64,000 nt of DNA from JAAFHB01 sp942493325 (lineage in GTDB: Bacteria; Bacteroidota; Bacteroidia; Bacteroidales; Prolixibacteraceae). Under the pieces are notes generated by a model. It did no database searches. It saw nothing but the letters and a program-made list of their open reading frames with translations, and was not told the DNA's origin. The DNA lies in the NCBI GenBank assembly GCA_942493325.1, contig OW818689.1:6200001-6264000 (forward strand). Direction: 5' to 3'. The translations under genes and the position numbers were made by a program. Positions within the stretch are counted from its first letter, which is position 1. Every line of letters begins with the position of its first letter. Below, in pieces: positions 9,364 to 17,642 of the stretch.

Positions 9364-10287
9364 TCATTGGTTAAGCCATGAAATGATTTTATCTGTTTTT
9401 TCGTTTGTCGGTATGTTCCCATCGAGCCACCTGATTTCAAATCCTTCGCGCTCCATTTTTCTGAACCAGGTCATTTGTCTTTTTGCAAATTGATGGATGG
9501 CTGTATTTAAACCATTGAACATCTCATCATAAGTTAACTGGCCGGTCACATACTGGGTGAGATACTTATATTCCAGCCCGTAATAGGTGAGTTCATCCGG
9601 TTGTAAACCATCCGCAAGTAATTTTTCAACCTCTTGAACCATCCCGTTGTCGAGTCGCTGTTTTAATCTGGAGGTTATTCTGCTGCGGCGCGATGCGCGG
9701 TCGTATTTTACTCCGACGATCAGACTGTTAATAGCAGGAAAGGAGAGATCGGTCTCAGGGTGCGATGCACAAAATTCTTCAATCTCGATGGCCCTGATCG
9801 CCCGCTTTTTATTTTCGGTGTCGCTTGTGTTATTCAGTGATTTATACTGTCTTAATATTTCAGTTAGTTCCTCAAGAGTTAACAATTGGAGCCTGGCGCG
9901 TTGTGCTTCGTTTACAGGTACCTGGATTAAACGGTAACCTTTAAGTATCGCTTCGAGGTACATGCCGCTACCCCCGCACATTACCGGGAAGCTTCCCTTT
10001 TCCCTGATCGACTGATAAACCTTCAGAAAGTCACGCTGAAACTCGAAAACATTATATTGATAACCCGCTTCTGCGATGTCAATCAAATGATAAGGCACAT
10101 CGGTGCCTTCAATACGATATTCCTCAATATCCTTTCCTGTTCCAAGGTCCATTCCACGGTATATTTGCCTTGAATCTGCCGAGATAATTTCCCCTTTGAG
10201 TTTATAAGCCAGATTGACAGCTACTTCCGTCTTGCCAGAAGCGGTAGGTCCCAGTATGGTAACCATATCGAATTTTAAACCGGTCAT
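9364..10287 (-). CDS. miaA: tRNA dimethylallyltransferase MiaA
   Basis: A 307-residue enzyme that adds a dimethylallyl group to A37 of tRNAs reading UNN codons. It has the P-loop GPTASGKTE (about 13-21), the ISADSRQIYRGMDLGTGK block (about 36-53) and the QRRxTWFRK-like signature as QFAKRQMTWFRKME near residue 275. Length fits the family. The divergent Yip1-like gene starts 58 bases away, so promoters for both share the gap. Confidence 0.95.
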   Translation of the reverse strand: MTGLKFDMVTILGPTASGKTEVAVNLAYKLKGEIISADSRQIYRGMDLGTGKDIEEYRIEGTDVPYHLIDIAEAGYQYNVFEFQRDFLKVYQSIREKGSFPVMCGGSGMYLEAILKGYRLIQVPVNEAQRARLQLLTLEELTEILRQYKSLNNTSDTENKKRAIRAIEIEEFCASHPETDLSFPAINSLIVGVKYDRASRRSRITSRLKQRLDNGMVQEVEKLLADGLQPDELTYYGLEYKYLTQYVTGQLTYDEMFNGLNTAIHQFAKRQMTWFRKMEREGFEIRWLDGNIPTNEKTDKIISWLNQ

Positions 10288-10317
10288 TTCAATTTTAAAT
10301 TGTTTGGCAAATTACCT

Positions 10318-10325
10318 TAAATTTG
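10318..10325 (+). promoter_or_regulatory. probable -7 element of the Yip1-like gene
   Basis: TAAATTTG matches TAnnTTTG and ends 20 bases before the ATG at 10345. No well-spaced -33 element is obvious; TTTG at 10303-10306 is too close. Confidence 0.4.
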
Positions 10326-10344
10326 CAAATCTTATAGCATCAAA

Positions 10345-10926
10345 ATGAATTTCAACCCGTTTATTAAAAATTTATTCACGAAGTGCATCGGAATCGTCCG
10401 CTCCCCCCGGGAGGAGTGGATCACGATCAGGACAGAGGAAGGTTCATCTTTTCAGTTGTTTACCGGTTTTTTGCTTCCTTTGCTTTTAATCACATTCGTT
10501 TCAGCCATGACCGGAAGTTATTTCAGTACGGAAGAAGCTACCGTCGACATGGCAAAGGTGATCGTTTCGGGATTAAAACCTTTTTTAAGCTTATTGAGCT
10601 CAGTTTTAATCAGCATTCTGGCCGTAAATGCGATGATCCGTACCTTTGGAGGAACTCCCGACCTGAATATAGCGGCGAAGCTGGTGATCTATTCCTTCGT
10701 TCCCGGAATAATCGTGGCAATTATTTTGGGCATGGCACCAGGGTTTTATATCCTTGGGCTGTTTTTCCTTTATTCGTATTACATTTTTTTCCTCGGAACG
10801 CCTGTACTTTTGGATATTCCGGCCGAGCGTCAGTCGAAGTTCAGTACGCTTTCTGTGACAACGATGTTAATCACTTATTTAATAATTAGTTTCATCCTGT
10901 ACTCATTCTTTGGAGCAATTAAGTAG
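10345..10926 (+). CDS. Yip1-family integral membrane protein
   Basis: A 193-residue protein with about five hydrophobic segments, at roughly 37-55, 78-98, 112-130, 132-150 and 168-188. The N-terminal IGIVRSPREEWITIRTEEGS matches the start of bacterial YIP1-family proteins, where a W-x-x-I motif precedes the first helix. The molecular role is unknown. It is 60 bases upstream of smpB on the same strand, though a -7-like TAAATTTG at 10954-10961 suggests smpB also has its own promoter. Confidence 0.75.
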   Translation: MNFNPFIKNLFTKCIGIVRSPREEWITIRTEEGSSFQLFTGFLLPLLLITFVSAMTGSYFSTEEATVDMAKVIVSGLKPFLSLLSSVLISILAVNAMIRTFGGTPDLNIAAKLVIYSFVPGIIVAIILGMAPGFYILGLFFLYSYYIFFLGTPVLLDIPAERQSKFSTLSVTTMLITYLIISFILYSFFGAIK

Positions 10927-10986
10927 AAGGCCGTAAAATCAGAATGGTTTTGTTAAATTTGCATTTAGCATTTTGAGAATTTAGAC

Positions 10987-11439
10987 ATGATACTTCAACA
11001 GAAAATAAATATTAAAAATAAAAGGGCAAGTTTCGACTATGAGTTTATCGAAAAATTCGTTGCCGGTCTTGTCTTGCTGGGCACCGAGATCAAATCAATC
11101 AGGCTCAGTAAGGTGAGTATGAATGATGCCTATTGTCATTTTATAGCCGGAGAGCTTTATATCAAAAACCTGAGCATCTCTGAATATGACTTTGGGACCT
11201 GCAACAACCATGAAGTGCGCCGCGAACGCAAGCTGCTCATGAGCAGGCGTGAACTAAATAAACTGGAACGTAAATTAAAGGAATCGGGATTAACAATTGT
11301 TCCGATCAGGTTGTTTTTGAATGATAGGGGATTGGCAAAAATGGAGATTGCCTTGTCGCGCGGAAAAATCAATTACGACAAGCGCCAGAGTCTGAAGTCT
11401 AAAGATGCCGAACGGGAAATGGCCAGAGCAAGAAAGTAG
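10987..11439 (+). CDS. smpB: SsrA-binding protein SmpB
   Basis: A 150-residue partner of tmRNA in trans-translation that rescues stalled ribosomes. It shows the OB-fold core (GLVLLGTEIKSIRLSKVSMNDAY, YIKNLSISEYDFGTCNNHEVRRERKLLMSR) and the basic C-terminal tail (RGKINYDKRQSLKSKDAEREMARA) that enters the mRNA channel. Length is typical. The ssrA gene itself is not in this window. Confidence 0.97.
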   Translation: MILQQKINIKNKRASFDYEFIEKFVAGLVLLGTEIKSIRLSKVSMNDAYCHFIAGELYIKNLSISEYDFGTCNNHEVRRERKLLMSRRELNKLERKLKESGLTIVPIRLFLNDRGLAKMEIALSRGKINYDKRQSLKSKDAEREMARARK

Positions 11440-11587
11440 AAAGCCGGGAGTCGCAAGCCGGAAGTCTGAAGACGACAGGGCGATGGGCGATGGGGCGACA
11501 GGGCGATTTGCCAGTTGCCAATAGCCAGTATCCAGTCGCCAGTTGCCAGCAGCCAGCCACCAGTCGCCGGCAGCCAGCCACCAACCA
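11440..11587. repeat. low-complexity spacer of CCAGTTGCCAGT-type repeats
   Basis: Between the stop codons of smpB and the convergent DUF4252 gene are tandem variants of GGGCGAT (about 11478-11510) followed by many variants of GCCAGTTGCCAG, GCCAGCAGCCAG and GCCACCAGTCGCC (about 11511-11585). The unit is 6-9 bases and imperfect. Frames through it encode only Trp/Gly/Ala-rich repeats. I see no hairpin terminator. Confidence 0.7.
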
Positions 11588-12094
11588 CTAATCTTCTTTG
11601 TTTGCCTGCGACCGACTGAATTTTTCAAAACCATCGATGTCTTTTACGTCAAAATCACCATAGAATGAAACCAGGCAACTAAACTGGTTATCCTTACTGT
11701 CCTTCACGATTACATGACATTCCTTCACTTTTTTGGAACTGCCTTCGATCCAAAATTCAACATCTTCGTTATCTTTCTCTTTGGGTTCGACCTTACTATA
11801 GTTCATCTTGCTGAACTTGTCTGAGATAATTTTAGGCAGTGATCCTCCAAGTTTGCTTTTCTCACGATTTAAAACCAGGATTCTGATTTCCTTTAAATCG
11901 CCGGTGATCTTCTTATTTTCATCATCCAGATTTAAATCGATGGCATCGATCATTGATTTTGAGAAGGCCAGATACGTAAAGCCATCATCGTTCGAAAATT
12001 CATCAAAAATCCGGTACGACTTACTTTGACCCGATCCGGCCAGGGTTGACACGATTAGGGCAACCAATAGTCCTAGTCTGTAGATAAGATTCAT
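11588..12094 (-). CDS. DUF4252 domain protein
   Basis: A 168-residue protein with an N-terminal signal peptide (about 1-23) and no lipobox cysteine. It resembles the Bacteroidota DUF4252 family: a short secreted alpha/beta domain with a conserved FxxYSxxxG-like start, here DEFSNDDGFTYLAFSKSMID. No enzymatic motif is visible and the function is unknown. It is the last gene of the PadR-PspC operon, 5 bases after the PspC stop, so it may be part of an envelope stress response. Confidence 0.8.
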   Translation of the reverse strand: MNLIYRLGLLVALIVSTLAGSGQSKSYRIFDEFSNDDGFTYLAFSKSMIDAIDLNLDDENKKITGDLKEIRILVLNREKSKLGGSLPKIISDKFSKMNYSKVEPKEKDNEDVEFWIEGSSKKVKECHVIVKDSKDNQFSCLVSFYGDFDVKDIDGFEKFSRSQANKED

Positions 12095-12099
12095 AATTT

Positions 12100-13677
12100 T
12101 TATTTTTCCAGGTTTTCAGATTTAATTTTTCTTTGGGTCAGTTCCAGACCGTCGGCTTTCATTGTCCAGTATTTTCCACCCATATCATTATCCCACATGT
12201 TGGAAGTATTTTCAACATCGTGAAGAAGCTCTACCATTCTCTCGTCTAAAAAAATTGTCTTGTTTTCGGGAACCTTTACCTGGATATCTACCTCCTGTTT
12301 ACGCCAGACCGCATTTTCCGGAAGCAAAAACCAGGGCGCGAAAGTCAGCATCGAGTCCTGAAGAGTGTACTTATAGGTGATATCACGGGCATTGTTTTGT
12401 GCTTTGTCGAGGTCACGACCTCTCGCTTTTGACTTGATCACTATACTGAAATCCGATGTTTCACTTTTTACGATATCAACCCTGGGTTTATTGAGCAGAA
12501 ACTGTTTTCCGTCTACCGATGCAACTCTCAGTCCGTCAATATCGATATTTGAATCCATATAATCGGCAAATTCGTCCGCCCCTAGTTTAAGGTAAAGGGT
12601 GTCAGTTTGTGTGGTCAGAGCCTCTTGTTTTGTACTTGTCGATACACTTTTGAAATCGCTGAATCCCCGCACCGAGGCAAATATCAGCAGAATAATGCCG
12701 ATTACCCAGAGAGCAAGGGATGTTAAACCGATTGCCGGATTATTTGATTTAAAGCGGAAAATAAGTTTTGTTCCCAGGTATGCCAGCATAATCAGGGGAA
12801 TTCCGAGGGTTAATCCCAGTCCGATCCAAAACCAGGAAAGGGTATCTCCGTTCACAAACAAATTGAAATAATTGGGAATTCCATGACCAAACGGAGCCAT
12901 ACCAATGAACTCACTGGTGACAAAAAGCGAGGTGAAGAGCGCAATAATTGCAAATATGCCTACAATCACAAGCACAATTCCGAAGAAGACTACGAGAATT
13001 TTCAAAATGGCTGTGATTACCGACATCACAACATTTCCTGCATCATCGAGTCGCTCGCGTCCGCGGATATAGGATTGGTTTGCCCTGAAATTCCTGTAAT
13101 TCTCTTTAACATCCTGAATCTCTTCCTTGATGGTTTTGGAGATGTTCGTGATATTTACTTCCTCACCTTTCATTTCGAGTCGCTGCGCAGTGTTGGCAGC
13201 TTTTGGAACGACAATCCACAATATCAGGTAGATGATGATACTCGACCCGTATCCAAAAAACAGGATTACAAAAATTAGCCGGACAATCAGCGGATCAAGA
13301 TTGAAAAAGGCCCCCAGGCCGCTGCAAACGCCTCCTAATACACGGTCATCGGGATCGCGGTAGAGTTTTCTTCCCCGGGTACGGTGCATTCTAACCTTTA
13401 TTTCGGGTTCTTCCGTATCGGCAAAGGCTTCAGGCATTCCCATAATCTGTATGATTTCGTTTACCTGGGCAATGGTAATCACTTCACTTCCATCCTTTAC
13501 ACGTTCCTGGAAGAGTTCTGAAATTCGTGATTCGATATCCTGAACAATTTCCTGGGCATCAGCATCACTGCCAAAGTGCCTGTTAATCTGAAATATATAG
13601 TTATTTAGTCTTTCATAGGCATCGTCATCGATGTGAAAAACCGTTCCGCTGATGTTAATTGTAAATGTTTTTTTCAT
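12100..13677 (-). CDS. PspC-domain membrane protein
   Basis: A 525-residue protein. The N-terminal 100 residues form a cytoplasmic domain typical of Bacteroidota PspC proteins (FHIDDDAYERLNNYIFQINRHF). A PspC domain follows at about 110-165 (KLYRDPDDRVLGGVCSGLGA, two-helix membrane segment). Further membrane helices lie at about 218-250, 282-302 and 322-342. The C-terminal soluble region (about 350-525) is a putative extracytoplasmic beta domain. PspC proteins sense envelope stress in other bacteria; here regulation is more likely through the adjacent PadR repressor. The PadR gene lies 13 bases upstream. Confidence 0.9.
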   Translation of the reverse strand: MKKTFTINISGTVFHIDDDAYERLNNYIFQINRHFGSDADAQEIVQDIESRISELFQERVKDGSEVITIAQVNEIIQIMGMPEAFADTEEPEIKVRMHRTRGRKLYRDPDDRVLGGVCSGLGAFFNLDPLIVRLIFVILFFGYGSSIIIYLILWIVVPKAANTAQRLEMKGEEVNITNISKTIKEEIQDVKENYRNFRANQSYIRGRERLDDAGNVVMSVITAILKILVVFFGIVLVIVGIFAIIALFTSLFVTSEFIGMAPFGHGIPNYFNLFVNGDTLSWFWIGLGLTLGIPLIMLAYLGTKLIFRFKSNNPAIGLTSLALWVIGIILLIFASVRGFSDFKSVSTSTKQEALTTQTDTLYLKLGADEFADYMDSNIDIDGLRVASVDGKQFLLNKPRVDIVKSETSDFSIVIKSKARGRDLDKAQNNARDITYKYTLQDSMLTFAPWFLLPENAVWRKQEVDIQVKVPENKTIFLDERMVELLHDVENTSNMWDNDMGGKYWTMKADGLELTQRKIKSENLEK

Positions 13678-13690
13678 GATGATGTAATTT

Positions 13691-14023
13691 CTAAAGATTA
13701 TTAATTTTTAGTTGGTTTATTGCGTCAACAAGCTCACTCCAGGCCATATCCAGTTCAAGCAGAAATTTTCTGCCGTCATCGGTCAGTTCATAATATTTCC
13801 GTGGAGGTCCCTGCACCGACTCTTCCCAGCGATAACCGAGATATCCGTCGTTTTTTAGTCTGGTTAACAGAGGATATAATGTCCCTTCAACCACAATCAT
13901 CTGCGCTGTTTTTAACTCGGCAATGATATCCGAAGCGTAGGATGGTTTTCTGGAAAGGTTAAGAAGTATGCAGTACTCCAGAATCCCTTTCCTCATTTGA
14001 GCTTTTGTGTTTTCGAGATTCAT
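13691..14023 (-). CDS. PadR-family transcriptional regulator
   Basis: A 110-residue winged-helix repressor. The PadR pattern is clear: LEYCILLNLSRKPSYASDII, then VVEGTLYPLLTRLKNDGYL (recognition region) and RKYYELTDDGRKFLLEL (wing). It is of the short PadR subfamily with one C-terminal helix for dimerisation. It lies directly upstream of the PspC gene, an arrangement common in Bacteroidota. The palindrome at 14449-14473, inside the promoter ahead of this group, is its probable binding site (inference). Confidence 0.93.
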   Translation of the reverse strand: MNLENTKAQMRKGILEYCILLNLSRKPSYASDIIAELKTAQMIVVEGTLYPLLTRLKNDGYLGYRWEESVQGPPRKYYELTDDGRKFLLELDMAWSELVDAINQLKINNL

Positions 14024-14081
14024 GATTTTTTCATTTTATAAATTTTTTATTGGAGACTAATATTCAATTCACATTTTTTGA

Positions 14082-14378
14082 CTACACAGGTGATGAAACC
14101 AGCCGGGCTTTTTCAGTAATTCCTATTGAGATAGACCTGGCTTTAAAACTCTGATCAGCTTTCTCATTTGCTAAACCATCTTTTTTATGCCATGCAGGAG
14201 AAATCTGTTTATTTTCCCCTGCACTTTTTGCTGCTTTAATATCATAATAAGGTAGGGTCTGATAAATTACCCTGATCCCTGTAGCAGTTAACAGGGTGGA
14301 GTTGATCCCACAGGAAGCCAGTACAATAAATCCTGTCAGTACCACCCCCAATTTCAACTTCAATATCAGCGTTTTCAT
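14082..14378 (-). CDS. small putative lipoprotein
   Basis: A 98-residue ORF with a signal peptide ending in the lipobox LASC (about 20-23), so the mature protein would be an anchored lipoprotein of about 75 residues. The rest is polar and matches no family I know. It is the first ORF after the palindromic promoter and is followed 58 bases later by the PadR gene, so it may be the first gene of the operon. The length and the good lipoprotein signal support it; lack of recognisable homology lowers confidence. Confidence 0.55.
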   Translation of the reverse strand: MKTLILKLKLGVVLTGFIVLASCGINSTLLTATGIRVIYQTLPYYDIKAAKSAGENKQISPAWHKKDGLANEKADQSFKARSISIGITEKARLVSSPV

Positions 14379-14429
14379 TTCGAGTAACTTTTAATTATAA
14401 TACCATCTTATACCTTGAAGTAGGTATTA

Positions 14430-14473
14430 CAAATATACATCTAAAAGATAGTACTATGCAACACATAGTACTA
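14430..14473 (-). promoter_or_regulatory. promoter with perfect palindromic operator (putative PadR site)
   Basis: Read on the minus strand, TTG (14459-14461) and TATATTTG (14430-14437) are spaced by 21 bases, fitting the Bacteroidota -33/-7 promoter. A perfect 10-bp inverted repeat, TAGTACTATG (14449-14458) and CATAGTACTA (14464-14473) with a 5-base centre, overlaps the -33 element. A repressor bound there would block the polymerase. The first downstream genes are the small lipoprotein and PadR, so autorepression by PadR is likely. Confidence 0.75.
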
Positions 14474-14987
14474 AAATTTTGAATAATTTTTGAAATATTT
14501 TTTAAATATATGGTAATCAGTAGAATAAATTGATTTTTTGGGAAGATTTTGAAGGATTTTCAGTGATAAAAGGCACATTTTTGGTAAAATTTACCGTAAA
14601 AAAGGGTTTTTTGGGATCAATAAAACGCGCGTTTTTGCCGTTTTTATGTACGGAAGTGAAAGTATGATGGAATATTTTCGGTGCAATCGTATCATTTTAT
14701 TCCCTGATTACCGGAGTCAAATAACCATTTTGAATTTTTTCTGTTATGCTTGAAAACTCCGAAAAAAATGAATTGAGATAATTTCTGTATTCATTGGTGA
14801 AATGCTGCTTTTTTCCTATTTTGTACGGTCAACGCATTGTACATAAACATCCGTTTTGATGCAATGACCAGTTTAACCGGATTCCCGTTTCGGATGTTGA
14901 GTTTTTCACGAAAAAGAGAGAAGTAGTTCGACTGGATTTTTACCTGACTGAATAAAAGCAAAACCAATTTTAACAAAAAATCTTTGC
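14474..14987. other. AT-rich intergenic region, no gene seen
   Basis: About 510 bases between the PadR-operon promoter and the esterase. It has many T and A runs and a short palindrome GGTAAAATTTACC near 14585. A 61-codon minus-strand frame at 14791-14976 has no signal or family resemblance and is not accepted as a gene. A TCTTTG directly before the esterase ATG resembles a -7 element but would leave no leader. Confidence 0.5.
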
Positions 14988-16295
14988 ATGAAAACCAATC
15001 AATCGATTCGTTACATCTTTTATTTTCTTGCTGTATTCCTTTTTTCTTTAAATTTATTGGCTCAGCCAGCCGAAAAACTGGTTAAGATTGCCATAGCTCC
15101 GGATCATGCTGACTGGATTTATAAAACCGGTGAGAATGTCAGATTTAAAGTAACGGTTACTAAAAACAGTGAGCTGCTTCAGAATGTGAAGATCAGGTAT
15201 GAAGTTGGTCCTGAAATGATGACGCCGGTCATCAGGGAATCTGCTGTTCTTAAGGAGGGCACCATCACAATCACCGGTGAAACCCTCAGAGAAGCCGGAT
15301 TTCTGCGATGCAAAGTTATTGCAGAATACGATGGTAAGAATTATGAAGGATTGGCTACCGCGGCGTTTAATCCCGAATTAATTAAGACGACAACTGATTA
15401 TCCTGCCGATTTTATCCAGTTTTGGGAGAATGCCAAAAACGACCTTGCGAAACTTCCGCTCGATGTAAAACTTACATTGCTTCCTGACAGATGTACTGAA
15501 AAAACGAACGTATACCAGGCAAATATTCAGAACTTTAAGCCGGGATCGCGACTTTATGGGATAGTATGTATTCCTAAAAAGGAGGGTAAGTATCCGGCTT
15601 TACTCAGGGTTCCGGGCGCCGGAGTACGTCCCTATTATGGCGATGTAACTACGGCAGACCAGGGCGTTATTACATTTGAAATTGGTATTCATGGTATTCC
15701 GGTAACAATGGATCCTGCGGTTTACAACGATCTGGGAAAAACTACACTTGACGGATATCCTTACTTTAACCTCGATAACCGTGACCGTTATTATTACAAA
15801 CGAGTTTACCTGGGATGTGTCAGGGCAATAGATTTTCTGTTTTCCTTGCCCCAATTCGACGGATCGGAACTGGCAGTTGCAGGCGGAAGCCAGGGTGGCG
15901 CCTTATCCATAGTAACTGCAGGTCTCGATGGCAGGGTGAAATATCTCGCCGCTTTCTATCCGGCGCTTTGTGATCTGACCGGATACCTTTCGAACCGTGC
16001 CGGGGGGTGGCCGCATATGTTCAGGGATCTCAAAGCGGGAAAGGAAAGTATTGAAACAACAAAGTACTACGATGTAGTGAATTTTGCCAAAAATGTCAAA
16101 GTCCCTGGTTTTTATTCATGGGGTTTTAATGATGTGACTTGTCCGCCGACATCCACATATTCGGCGTATAATACCATTACAGCACCTAAAGAACTTTTAA
16201 TCATGCAGGAAACCGGACATTGGACCTATCCGGAGCAAAACGAAAAATCGACTCAGTGGCTTTTAAACCGGCTCAAAGGAAATAACCAGAAATAG
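14988..16295 (+). CDS. acetylxylan esterase / cephalosporin-C deacetylase family hydrolase (AXE1)
   Basis: A 435-residue secreted alpha/beta hydrolase. A signal peptide covers about 1-26. A beta-sandwich-like N-terminal domain (about 28-130) precedes the AXE1 domain (about 140-430). The nucleophile elbow is AGGSQGGAL (about 302-310), the acid is probably Asp in SWGFNDVTCPP, and the His is in MQETGHWTYPEQ. The family deacetylates xylan or acetylated oligosaccharides. The neighbouring genes do not identify the substrate. The following lipoprotein gene is 86 bases away on the same strand. Confidence 0.87.
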   Translation: MKTNQSIRYIFYFLAVFLFSLNLLAQPAEKLVKIAIAPDHADWIYKTGENVRFKVTVTKNSELLQNVKIRYEVGPEMMTPVIRESAVLKEGTITITGETLREAGFLRCKVIAEYDGKNYEGLATAAFNPELIKTTTDYPADFIQFWENAKNDLAKLPLDVKLTLLPDRCTEKTNVYQANIQNFKPGSRLYGIVCIPKKEGKYPALLRVPGAGVRPYYGDVTTADQGVITFEIGIHGIPVTMDPAVYNDLGKTTLDGYPYFNLDNRDRYYYKRVYLGCVRAIDFLFSLPQFDGSELAVAGGSQGGALSIVTAGLDGRVKYLAAFYPALCDLTGYLSNRAGGWPHMFRDLKAGKESIETTKYYDVVNFAKNVKVPGFYSWGFNDVTCPPTSTYSAYNTITAPKELLIMQETGHWTYPEQNEKSTQWLLNRLKGNNQK

Positions 16296-16381
16296 TACTT
16301 GTAATTATAATTTAATTAGCACATTATAGAATCGCGTAATTCAATTTCTGACCAATTAGTAACTACTTTAAAACAAATCTT

Positions 16382-17539
16382 ATGAAAACTATTGCAATTG
16401 TGCTTATTGTATCGATGTTTATTGTAAGCTGTGAAAAAGGAGGCGGAGGCGATGATGAGCCTCAGAACTCTGCAAATGTGAAAATCAAAGGTCATTTTAC
16501 GACTGCAAAATCTGCCTCTTTGGATGCTAGTTCAGCAACACAGGTTGTCTTGTTTAATTCTTCCGGAGAATTTGTCTCTTCACCGGTCTCAAATGGTTCA
16601 TTTACTGTTAATGTAAGAAAAGATGACCCGGTAGGACTTATATTTACTAATGCGAGTAAAGCTTTCCTGGGGTATCTTACATTGGGACAGGGAATTGAGT
16701 CCCTGCCTTTAAATTATTTAAATGATACGGTTTCAGTTGTTGATTTGGGTCAGCTGACAAATAGCCAGCAAACGGTATCTGCTTCCAATAATGTTCTTCA
16801 AAAGATACAATTGACTCCATCCCAAATCCAGGCTTACGGATATGCAAGTATAAATTTTTCGAACGTGATAAAAAACCCCGATGTAGACAGGAATGGTGTA
16901 GTTGATATCCTTGAGAATAAATATTATCAATTATCATTTCAGTATGATGGAAATGGGGGATGGTTCACCACTACACCTGCAAGGACTGCGATAACTCCTG
17001 ATTCCTATCATATCAATTTTATCACGAAAGATCAAAGCACCCCTTCTTCTGTGGTTTTTTCCAGTCCTGACGGGAGTTTATCAAAAAATTCGGATTCCAG
17101 GTCGTCATTTTCCCAAAGTACGTTCTTTAGTTTACGCATGAACTTCACCGGTCCGCAATTCAGTTCATGCAATGTATTATATAACGGCCAAACACTGGTT
17201 TTTAATATCCCGGACCAATCGGGTACTCTGTCTAATGTTGTGAATGTATTTCCTACTTTTCATTATGACGCTTCAAATAAATTGACCAAAGTAACCTGGG
17301 AGTATTATTCCGGAAGTTCCAATTCAATAATTGATGCTTCTGCTATTATCCTGGATGTGATGGTGCAGATTTGTGGTACCGATTACTCAGTGAGATTAAA
17401 TGAAACAAAGAATTACGAACCGGGGATCAAACAGGAGGTTTTAGCCACGCCAATTGAGCTTTCGAAAATCGGTGTAATCAACATGGCGTATAACGATCTG
17501 TTCGGTAATCATGTGGTTGTCTATTACAGACGGCAGTAA
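16382..17539 (+). CDS. hypothetical lipoprotein, about 385 residues
   Basis: A lipoprotein signal is clear: MKTIAIVLIVSMFIVSC, followed by a Gly/Asp linker (EKGGGGDDEPQ) typical of exported Bacteroidota lipoproteins. About residues 35-110 look like a small beta domain of the carboxypeptidase-regulatory type. Around residue 165 is DVDRNGVVDILENK, a calcium-loop pattern like dockerin or EF-hand. The rest is beta-rich and Ser/Thr-rich. I do not recognise the family. It ends before a strong two-way terminator. Confidence 0.75.
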   Translation: MKTIAIVLIVSMFIVSCEKGGGGDDEPQNSANVKIKGHFTTAKSASLDASSATQVVLFNSSGEFVSSPVSNGSFTVNVRKDDPVGLIFTNASKAFLGYLTLGQGIESLPLNYLNDTVSVVDLGQLTNSQQTVSASNNVLQKIQLTPSQIQAYGYASINFSNVIKNPDVDRNGVVDILENKYYQLSFQYDGNGGWFTTTPARTAITPDSYHINFITKDQSTPSSVVFSSPDGSLSKNSDSRSSFSQSTFFSLRMNFTGPQFSSCNVLYNGQTLVFNIPDQSGTLSNVVNVFPTFHYDASNKLTKVTWEYYSGSSNSIIDASAIILDVMVQICGTDYSVRLNETKNYEPGIKQEVLATPIELSKIGVINMAYNDLFGNHVVVYYRRQ

Positions 17540-17573
17540 TTAAGAAGCAAATAGTTGATTTTTGTCATTCAAC

Positions 17574-17617
17574 AGGAAGCCCTTAATTTACAACTAATTG
17601 TAAATTAAGGGCTTCCT
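17574..17617. terminator. bidirectional terminator between the lipoprotein gene and typA
   Basis: A perfect 20-bp inverted repeat (17574-17593 and 17598-17617) with a 4-base loop CTAA. The stem starts AGGAAGCCC and ends GGGCTTCCT, and its inner half is A/T-rich. It serves two converging genes. Confidence 0.85.
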
Positions 17618-17642
17618 AAATATCTGAATTAAATAAAAGCTT

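Noticed and set aside
11290..11634. Trp/Gly/Ala-rich minus-strand ORFs over the simple repeats
   Set aside because: Each reading frame of the tandem repeat is open by chance and gives a repetitive peptide.
14791..14976. 61-codon minus-strand ORF upstream of the esterase
   Set aside because: No recognisable motif, no promoter, no operon context.
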